From NCBI GenBank assembly GCA_963678675.1, contig OY783191.1:25688955-25752954 (forward strand): 64,000 bases of DNA. Reading direction: 5' to 3'. The first letter of the stretch is position 1. The number at the start of each line of letters is the position of its first letter. The position numbers were made by a program, and so were the translations under genes. The stretch is from Xiphydria camelus. Its lineage: Eukaryota > Arthropoda > Insecta > Hymenoptera > Xiphydriidae. This document shows positions 56,886-64,000 of the stretch, piece by piece. The notes under the pieces are model-generated. The model made no database searches. It was not told where the DNA came from and was given only the letters and a program-made list of their open reading frames with translations.

Positions 56886-57094
56886 AGTGGTGAATGTGAC
56901 AGACGCTCCGTGTAGTTTGCTAATCGTTTGCTTTTTTTTAAATAATCGTTAATCGTGATAGTGAACGGATGCAGTGCTACTTTTCTCTGGATGCCTGTGC
57001 ATAAAGAGCAGGAAAGGAGACGGCAGCATCTCAGAAGAATTGCCATCAGATAAGTTACTTTCTATCTGACCATTCTAACCTCACTTTGATTGCC
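56883..57094. repeat. paralogous segment, left part of interrupted copy
   Basis: It matches 41168-41342 (GATAGTGAACGGATGCAGTG, CAGAAGAATTGCCATCAGAT, CTAACCTCACTTT). It breaks at 57095 where the PKD-bearing transposon begins and resumes at 61228. Confidence 0.7.
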
Positions 57095-57811
57095 TACCCC
57101 GATAGCAAAGTGGCGCCACCGTGACTGCACACTGCTTTCACGTGGTGTATTCGAGTGCATGCACTGGGGTGTCCATCTGTCTGTGCACCGTGAAGCCACG
57201 CTGCAGTCACGCAGTGTGAGCACCGAGTGGAAGCACTGTGGCATAACAGGGTGACTCCACAGTGCTTGTACTGTGAGATGATGGTGTAGACCCAGTGGCT
57301 TCGCTGTGAAGTTATCATATGGACTACAGGGATGTATTCTAATAAAATATTTATATTAAAAAACAACATTTCTTTTACTATTCCATTTATTAAATGAACA
57401 TATTGTAGCTGGAGATCCCAATATTAACATATCAAAATGTATTATCCGTCAATTCCCGGGAAAATTTATAATTAATTAAAAACTATCGAAGTTTTGGCCC
57501 TAAGCCACTTTATAGTATAGTCTTATTAGATATTCGCGAAACAATTTATTAGTGTCAGGATAAAACCGGTACCAATCGATAGGAAAAAATCTCCTGAATG
57601 ACATATAGAAATGGGTAATCTTCAAATTGACGAGAAATAATGTAATTAATTAAAAACTACCTGTCAAAATCACATGCCAACAAATCGCGAAGCTATATTT
57701 TTTCTGTAACCAATTTCATAAATAAAAATATCCCAATGTACAGGAGGAAATTCTTTACAAATTTCTTCCGGAACTTATAGTCTACGATGCACCGTTTTTG
57801 TGTAATAAATT

Positions 57812-57985
57812 ATTATACATATCGATACCTTACTTTGAAAACCTCGTAAGTGCAATTTTGGACAAAAATGCCATTTATAGCTTACTGCGTTAAGATTTAA
57901 AATCTGAACACACAGTAAGCTATAAATGGCATTTTTGTCAAAAATTGCACTTACGAGGTTTTCAAAGTAAGGTATCGATATGTAA
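57812..57985. mobile_element. hairpin MITE, arms ~75 bp
   Basis: TACATATCGATACCTTACTT through TTTATAGCTTACTG is inverted at about 57912-57983, with a ~17-bp loop near 57900. Only one or two mismatches occur. No coding capacity is visible. Confidence 0.8.
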
Positions 57986-58221
57986 TTCAAATTGGCTTAA
58001 ATCGATCAGCTGATCGTTACGCGACGCTCCTTTATTACGCGTGCAACTAACGGAGGAAAGCGCGTTCCGCAATCTATTCAAATTTATACTCTTTTTCCTG
58101 GGCATCCTAGATTTACTCGATCAAAAAAATCAAGCTACCAATTTGTAGCGGGGAAAATTTACTATGAAATTGATGCAAGAACCTACTTGACAAAATGCAC
58201 GGTTAATTTATAATAATTTTT

Positions 58222-59182
58222 TGAAAGTCCCGGTGTACGAAAGTACAATAAGCTGCGCATGGCGCGTTTTACGTGGTCGCCATGAGAACAGCTGATTGCT
58301 TGGCGAAACATGCTCAGGGGTGCTATTCTCGACGCGTGGGAAATGCTTTTCGTGGACGAAATATTTTTCGTTAACGGACGTAAAATTTCGTCGATCACTT
58401 TCGTTAACGATTCGAATATCCCTTCCAAGATAGATCTCGTCAACGAAATTAATTTTCTCACACGAAAAATGTGTTTACATCCTTTATAGCGACGTCTTCT
58501 TTTTAGAATCTCGTTTAATCACTTAGCAACGACCCGTCGCATCGGCCCACCACCTCGTCATGCAACTCACCGGCATACAAATACCAAACAACATTCGTTG
58601 ACGAAAACAGCGAGAACGACGAATGACAATTTCGTCAACGAAAAAAGTAATTTCGTTAACGAAGGAGTTTCGTATGGGAAAAAATTCCGTGTACAAAATT
58701 TCTCAAACGAAATAATAATTCCGTTCACGAAATCGTTTCTGACGTGTCGAGAATTGCCCCCCGGGGGCAATTGCGTTTTGGTTGAGAAATTTTGTACGCG
58801 AAATGTTTTCCCATACGCGCGAAACTCCTTCGCTAACGAAATTACTTTTTTCGTTGACGAAAGTGTCATTCGTCGTTCTCGCTGTTTTCGTCAACGAATG
58901 GGTTTGGTATTTGTCCGAGGCGGTGGGCCGATGCGACGGGTCGTTGCTAAGTGATTAAACGAGATTCTAAAAAGAAGACGTCGCTAAGGGATGTAAACAC
59001 ATTTTTCGTGTGAGAAAATTAATTTCATTGACGAGATCTATCTTGGAAGGAATTTTCGAATCGTTAACGAAAGTGATCGACGAAATTTTAAATCCGTTAA
59101 CGAAAAATATCTCGTCCACGAAAAGCATTTCCCACGCGTCGAGAATAGCTCCCCTGAAATTACTTTCGTACACCGTGTTCAT
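58222..59182. mobile_element. large foldback element, arms ~420 bp or more
   Basis: 58314-58755 is the inverse of 58765-59157, centred on CCCCCCGGGGGC near 58761. The arms are rich in TTCGTTAACGAAA-type motifs. Pairing resumes outside with CGGTGTACGAAAGTA (58227-58242) against 59164-59178; the left side carries an extra ~75 bp. It interrupts the PKD kinase exon just after the EKLKGDM codons. Confidence 0.75.
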
Positions 59183-60180
59183 TTTCCGCATGTCTCCCTT
59201 GAGCTTCTCCATCACCACGAATATCCTCTCCGGCGTCTCGAACATCCTCTCGAGATTAACGACTCCGCTGTGGGAGAGATTCTGCAGGATGGCTACTTCG
59301 TTCTTGAGCTGGGCCTTTTGCTCGGTGGTAAAACGCAGCTTGTCGATCACCTTTATCGCCATCGCGCGGCCGGTCTTGCGATGAACTCCGCCGTAGATGA
59401 TATCAAATTAACCCGAGCCAAGAACTTCGTCCGGGAAGATGTGATAGAGCTGCGACATGTCGGTTACGCGTTCCTCTGGCTCGGTTGTCGACTGCTCCTA
59501 CCGACCTGTGGAAAACGACGCGTGTTTTTCGGTATAGCGTCGGTACGCGTTCGCGCGCACACTTGCGAGCTCTGAACGTACTTGCCGATCCGGAGGTGAC
59601 GGGCATCAATGCCTGCCTGATATTCGTTTTCCAGGTCCTCGCCAAGTGAGCGCCAACGCCACTTTCCGGCGGTGGAAGCTGACCACTAGCACCTCCATAG
59701 AGGGGATCTTCGCCGACGTAGTAATCGACGTTGGCCGTTCTCAATTCGAAACAATGCATCGTGCCTGGAAGGAGAGAATGCACGCGTTGTACATCGACTA
59801 AACGCGCACAGACAATTTCTAACGATATACATATGTACTCACGAGAATGTTGTTCCCTGGCGGCGGCGACGACTAGAATTTCAGCCAACGGAATCTCTTT
59901 GAAGTACTTGGAACTGCTGTCGCTTTGGAACAGAATTATGGCCTTTGTGTCCAATCGCCAGTAGTGTCTCTTCCTCTGAAAACACGCGCGCCTTAATGAT
60001 GGGGGAAGCGAAACCGAATCAGCGCCACGTCGTCAACCTACCATCGGATCGCGATTCGTCGAGTGCACCATCCATCCTTCCTTCAGGATCTTGGAGCCGC
60101 GTCGTTTCATGTGCTTGGCGCTTTGAACTATTCACATCAGCGGTATATTGTTACTCGGCGATGAGCTGCACCTGCGTTAT
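59160..60180 (-). pseudogene. protein kinase D (PKD) fragment: PH domain and start of kinase domain
   Basis: Minus-strand exons read in order. About 60150-60040: SNNIPLM-stop-IVQSAKHMKRRGSK, then LKEGWMVHSTNRDPM and a GTAGGT donor. 59967-59590: RKRHYWRLDTKAIILFQSDS through ANVDYYVGEDPLYGG (PH domain), with a GTACGT donor. About 59480-59160: MSQLYHIFPDEVLGSG-stop-FDIIYGG, then [11 protein letters not shown] and [20 protein letters not shown]. These match conserved insect PKD, a diacylglycerol-activated serine/threonine kinase. Introns are retained, so it was copied from DNA, not RNA. Stops lie at 60132-60134 and 59408-59410, the latter inside the glycine-rich loop. The rest of the kinase domain is absent. 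Confidence 0.85.
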
Positions 60181-61020
60181 CGCGTACGAGGTACCAAGTG
60201 TGACGGAGGGAGTGATGGAGAAGAAAAAAAGATAAAGTATCGCAAGTGTCGAGATACGACGTTGATTGAATAATTACCTCGATGGTCTGGAATTTTGAAA
60301 TTCGTCGGAAGATGCGTCGTCATGGCACGGAACGAGGTCCTACGGAAATATCATACGCCTAAAACGATTCTTAGTGCGCTTTCCTCGTGTTTCCTTGTGT
60401 TTATGCGATTAGAGGGGGGATGATGACAGGTTGGCTTATTGTCACTTCGCTGTAGACTCCCAGCATAGCTCGGTCGTTCGCAAGGGCCTCTTCGGTGTCC
60501 CGGAGCTCCCGAGGCGGTTTCTCGCGAGGGTCGCTCGTCTGGTGTTTCTCTGCTGGCCTTTGCGGTCTTTCGTCAACCGACGCTATGTAGCGGCGGCCAT
60601 GATGGCGTTCGTGCCACGAGGGAACTCGATACGACAGACTTCGTAATCGTCGAATACTGCCTAAACGCCGGCCTCGCCGCACTTCCATTTCACTTATTCG
60701 CACTGCTCCGTGAACACCACCATGCACTTTTTATCGCACTCACTCGCGAAAAACCCGACTAAAGTTCCGAATTTCGTATAGGAGCGATACGCCACACGTC
60801 CGCACTGCTCGACCACCGAACCTTTAAATTTAATTACGAACACGCGTTCCCTGCGTATTAAAATGATTGAGTTAACCCCCGTACTAAAGTCTTGAAATTT
60901 GCGTAAAACTATGTTGGCGTGCCGCGGGAGCTGCGTGTTCCGCAGCGAATTCATTAATTCGTTAACAATTTTGTGAAGACAGTGAATTTACCGATATTCA
61001 TGGTCGGTAAATTTACGAAG
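60181..61020. other. transposon interior; possible further PKD exon or intron
   Basis: A GC-rich minus frame at 60727-60431 ends with LRDTEEALANDRAMLGVYSE, which could belong to the PKD linker before the PH domain. I cannot confirm this. The rest has no recognisable gene. Confidence 0.3.
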
Positions 61021-61227
61021 TGTGCACCTCGAAAAGGCACCGTGACTGCACTGAGTGTAACCACTGTGTCTTTATCCTGTGAACCACTCCGTGTGCTCAC
61101 TGTGTAGCCACGGTGCTTTTAGTTTGTGTACGCCACGCGATCACGCCACGGTGAGACCACAGTGGTGCTACTACGTGGCAGCACTGCGTGCGGCTAGCGT
61201 GTAAATCCACGCTTTGCTGTCGGGGTA

Positions 61228-61560
61228 TATGAAGGACATATATCTTTATCGATATTCTATTTTTTGTTTTCAGCGTCATGCGAGCACGAGACGAATCAAT
61301 GGTTTTTCTTCTCCATCAAAAAGCCGTGGCAGAAAAATAGGAGATGCAATGGAATTGGATCACAATAATCAAGTAATTACTTTATCATTATTTTTTCTCT
61401 ATCGATATATTTCCTCTTTTGTACTATCACAAGTTCCAATTTATACACGACCTGTCAAACCTGATGTGTACATGTACCTCACTTCTATTTCATCTCTTCT
61501 TCGTCTCTGGTGTAACGACGGGCAACGAGGAATCACTGATACCGATTAGGGGGTTCGAGG
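61228..61560. repeat. paralogous segment, right part, leading into mariner-like end
   Basis: It matches 41345-41690: TTTTTTGTTTTCAGCGTCATG, GCCGTGGCAGAA, ATGGAATTGGATCACAATAA, then the mariner-like left end CGATATATTTCCTCTTT. Confidence 0.7.
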
Positions 61561-62010
61561 GTTATTCCTTATTCTTTCTATCGCAGAGCATCAATATTTT
61601 GCTGCACCTGTATTCTTCTGGGACTTCCTAAAATAATTATATAAACCCCATACAATTCAGCCCGGACAAGTACAATCTTATCGAGCTGTACCTTATCGAG
61701 GAGATCTTTCGACATAATGATTCCGAAATATTTTTATCGAGAAATATATATCTCTAATATATATATATACGGTGTAGTCTTCACGAATATTGTAAAATAT
61801 CGCAGGAATGTTACAGAAAACTTACTTGCAAAAACGTGCTTTGTGAGGTGTAAATGATGATATTTTGTAATTTCTATCTTTACATCCGAGGCGAAGAAGA
61901 GATGAAATAGAAATGAGGTACATGTACACTTCACGTTTGACAGGTCGGTATATAAATTGAAACTTGTGTGATAGTATAATACGAGAGGAAATATATCATT
62001 TTTAATAATT
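61403..62010 (-). mobile_element. mariner-like (ITm) element copy, internally deleted
   Basis: The left end (TCGATATATTTCCTCTTTTG) and right end (ATAATACGAGAGGAAATATA) are inverse to each other over ~85 bp, including CGACCTGTCAAAC. The middle has the 5' part of the transposase reading frame in minus orientation with indels (61550-61720). The copy is inactive. Confidence 0.6.
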
Positions 62011-62116
62011 CTGTCATTATTATCTATAGAAAGGTTAACTCAGATTAATATAATTTCTTAATTTCTATGTAGAGTAAGTTCGGTATATTTTATATAGTGA
62101 ACTGCTGGATATAATT

Positions 62117-62290
62117 GTGTTACTTGTAATTTGTTACAGAAATAATGCTGCTCAATTCCATTCAGGATTCCAAATCGAATGCGAACCCGAGGGTGTTTCT
62201 TTCGAACGAGGGATCATCCACTTGTTGTTCCAAGAACCAGTTACATTAGTTCATTCGGCGAGCTGGATCTGCTGCCTCGAGTGCATGGAC
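62117..62290 (+). repeat. fourth copy of the exon-like repeat
   Basis: After GTAATTTGTTACAG an open frame reads FQIECEPEGVSFERGIIHLL, then FQEPVTLVHSASWICCLECM. It corresponds to the copies at 41850, 42050 and 42314. The frame is preserved, though the parent gene is unknown. Confidence 0.55.
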
Positions 62291-62548
62291 GTGCGTCACT
62301 TTGAATGGATGAACATTTAAATCCTTCAATATCCTCCCAACCGTAGACTTGCTGATTCTAACCTCTGTTGCCATAGCCCGAATATTCGTTCGAGGGTTAT
62401 TCCTTATTCTTTCTAGCACAGCATCGATATTTTGCTGCACCTGTATTCTTCTGGGACTCCCTAAAATAATTATAAAAACCCTATATAATTCAGCCTGAAC
62501 AAGTACAATCTTATCGAGCTGTACCTTATTGAGGCGATCTTTCGACAT
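62246..62548 (-). pseudogene. mariner-like (ITm) transposase, N-terminal fragment
   Basis: The minus frame holds a helix-turn-helix DNA-binding region: VQQNIDAVLERIRNNPRTNI, then RAMATEVRISKSTVGRILKD and a HPFKVTHVHAL segment, as in IS630-Tc1-mariner transposases. The catalytic DDE/D part is missing. A short AT-rich stretch before GSPRRIQ may be an intron. It forms the left arm of an inverted pair with 63380-63595. Confidence 0.75.
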
Positions 62549-63595
62549 AATGATTCCGAAACGTTTTTATCGAGAAATATATATTTCTAACATATACGGT
62601 AGTGTTCACGAATATTGTAAAATATTGCAGGAATGTTACAGAAAAGTTACTTGCAAAAACGTGCTTTGTGGGGTGTAAATGATGATATATTGTAATTTCT
62701 ATCGTTACACCAGAGGCGAAGAAGAGATGAAATAGAAGTGAGGTATATGTACACTTCACGTTTGACAGGTCGGTATATAAATTGGAACTTGTGTGATAGT
62801 ATAATACGCGAAAGAGGAAATATATCGATAAAGAAAAAATAATAATAAAATAGTTATTCCATTATTGTAATCTAATGCCATTGTGTATCCCTTATTTTTC
62901 TGCCACGACTTTGATTGTTGATAGTGGATGGATCAACCAATAAATTTGATTTTTCTTCACTATCAACAATCAAAGTCGTGGCAGAAAAATAAGGGATACA
63001 ATGGAATTGGATTACAATAATGGAGTAACTACTTTATTATTATTTTTTCTTTATCGATATATTTCCTCTTTCGTATTATACTATCACACAAGTTCCAATT
63101 TATATACCGACCTGTCAAACGTTAAGTGTACATGTATGTACCCCACTTCTATTTCATCTCTTCTTCGCCTCTGGTATAACGATGGAAATTACAAAATATC
63201 ATCATTTACACCCCACAAAGCACGTTTTTGCAAGTAACTTTGCTGTAACATTCCTGCGATATTTTACAATATTCGTGAACACTACCGTATGTTAGAAATA
63301 TATAAATATTCTCGATAAAAACGTTTCGGAATCATCACGTCGAAAGATCTCCTTGATAAGGTATAGCGCGATAAGATTGTATTTGTCTGGGCTGAATTAT
63401 ATAGGGTTTTTATAATTATTTTAGGAAGTCCCAGAAGAATACAGGTGCAGCAAAATATCGATGCTGTGCTAGAAAGAATAAGGAATAACCCTCGAACCAG
63501 TATTCGAGCTGTGGCAACAGAGGTTAAAATCAGCAAGTCCACGGTTGGGAGGATGTTGAAGGATGACAATTTTCATCCATTTAAAGTGACGCACG
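62290..63595. mobile_element. head-to-head inverted pair of mariner-like copies
   Basis: 62290-62932 is the inverse of about 62961-63595, centred near 62946. Arms are ~640 bp with small differences. Each arm runs from a shared central AAAGTCGTGGCAGAAAAATA through the left terminus and leader to the helix-turn-helix codons. The two transposase fragments point away from each other. Both end where the coding region would continue. Confidence 0.75.
63340..63595 (+). pseudogene. mariner-like transposase fragment, right arm
   Basis: This plus-strand mirror of 62246-62548 has VQQNIDAVLERIRNNPRTSI and a KISKSTVGRML segment. It lacks a start codon where the left arm has one (ATG against ACG at ~63339). 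It is cut at 63595 by the 251-bp foldback. Confidence 0.65.
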
Positions 63596-63846
63596 TAAGC
63601 AGGTCCAAATAGACGACTCGGGTTGCCACGAGTCGACTCAAGTCGAACAATTTGGTAGTTCGACCGTATAGTCGACTTAAAATTTCTTTGTTATTAGTCG
63701 AATCGAACGAAGTAGCTCGTCTTGCGACTTCATGCGATTCGACTAATAACAAAGAAATTTTAAGTCGACTATATACGGTCGAACTACCAAATTGTTCGAC
63801 TTGAGTCGACTCGTGGCAACCCGAGTCGTCTATTTGGACCTGCTTA
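63596..63846. mobile_element. near-perfect foldback MITE, 251 bp
   Basis: TAAGCAGGTCCAAATAGACG at the left is exactly inverted at the right, and pairing continues for ~110 bp per arm (AGTCGACTCAAGTCGAACAA and the GTCGACTTAAAATTTCTTTG segment). The loop is ~25 bp. A truncated relative lies at 43304-43330. The minus-strand open frame across it is an artefact of the palindrome. Confidence 0.85.
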
Positions 63847-64000
63847 CCCCCTAGAACGCCTAAGTTTCTCCTGAAAACCCTACATTCTATTTTTCCTCCT
63901 GATTTCCGCCTAGAGGTCCTACTACCTCCTGCTACCATCCATTTCCGCCTAAATTTTCGCAATCATCTTTTACCTTTTGCAAATATCACCTATATATATT
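63847..64000. repeat. flank shared with 43200-43303
   Basis: CCCCCTAGAACGCCTAAGTT through GGTCCTACTACCTCCTGCTA is the inverse of the sequence beside the truncated foldback copy at 43304. The foldback and this flank therefore move, or were duplicated, together. The remainder to 64000 is unassigned. Confidence 0.65.

Larger units (their letters stand above)
57097..61225 (-). mobile_element. TIR transposon carrying a protein kinase D gene fragment
   Basis: CCCCGATAGCAAAG at the left is matched by the inverse of the right end (CCCCGACAGCAAAG). TA flanks both sides (57095-57096 and 61226-61227). Subterminal regions (57105-57310 and 61025-61205) are packed with CACTGTG/CACAGTG-type motifs in both orientations, as in CACTA-like elements. 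The flanking sequence is contiguous in the paralogous segment at 41160-41460, which supports insertion. No transposase is visible. The cargo is a PKD fragment (59160-60180). Two foldbacks are nested inside. Confidence 0.75.

Noticed and set aside
57097..61225. A genuine host protein kinase D locus
   Set aside because: It is bounded by matching TIRs with TA flanks, is absent from the paralogous segment at 41160-41460, lacks most kinase exons and has two stops.
63573..63962. 129-codon minus-strand open frame
   Set aside because: It crosses the 251-bp near-perfect foldback and has no protein-like conservation.
1..64000. tRNA, rRNA or bacterial operon features
   Set aside because: I saw no cloverleaf with conserved A and B box context, no rRNA core sequence and no ribosome-binding-site-spaced gene series.

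Overview
This window looks like AT-rich insect chromosomal DNA, and nearly all of it that I can read is transposable elements nested inside one another. The insect call rests on the transposon families, on intron-bearing genes, and on a fragment that reads as insect protein kinase D. A hymenopteran is my guess, not something the sequence proves. I see no prokaryotic features, rRNA, tRNA or CRISPR array, and no complete host gene.

1-11861: Helitron-type DNA. A canonical Helitron (3014-4601, minus) has a TC 5' end, a 3' hairpin with CTAG, and a helicase remnant. Two Helentron-associated elements (5222-7671 and 8439-10007) carry arrays of a ~120-bp minisatellite. The first is split by a 1,010-bp insertion (6248-7257) with 4-bp target duplications, read as a solo LTR.

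11862-24929: one 13-kb DNA transposon with matching terminal inverted repeats (TIRs) and a TAAT duplication. Its broken transposase gene (minus, 24562 to 12258) was opened by later insertions. A TIR element (12984-15235) sits in the coding region and itself contains a third Helentron-type element (13025-14334). A foldback element in a large intron is split by an apparently intact 6.5-kb CMC/CACTA-like transposon (17283-23803). That transposon encodes a ~718-aa transposase and a ~534-aa DUF4806-type protein whose five inferred exons join in frame.

24930-33598: a ~65-bp minisatellite, foldbacks, a short Helitron, a degenerate TTAC-rich repeat, a decayed long-TIR transposon (29760-32663) and one possible host exon.

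33599-39584: a GC-rich palindrome with ~1.9-kb arms. It carries a truncated protein-primed family B DNA polymerase of the Polinton/adintovirus kind. Its upstream region is dense in CRE, NRF1-like and CTCF-like motifs, all duplicated in the other arm.

40524-45664: a pogo-like element full of mariner-like and other fragments. 45665-48641: MITEs and unassigned DNA. 48642-52173: a decayed gene joining a Ulp1-like protease, a PIF1-like helicase and a ubiquitin-specific protease. 52174-57096: hairpins and MITEs. 57097-61225: a TIR transposon carrying an inactivated piece of a protein kinase D gene with introns. 61226-64000: mariner-like copies, including a head-to-head inverted pair, and a 251-bp foldback.

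The genes do not form a host pathway. They are mobility genes and captured cargo. Four insertions can be checked against uninterrupted copies inside this window, which gives a relative order of events. All function calls are by recognition of conserved motifs, without a database search.
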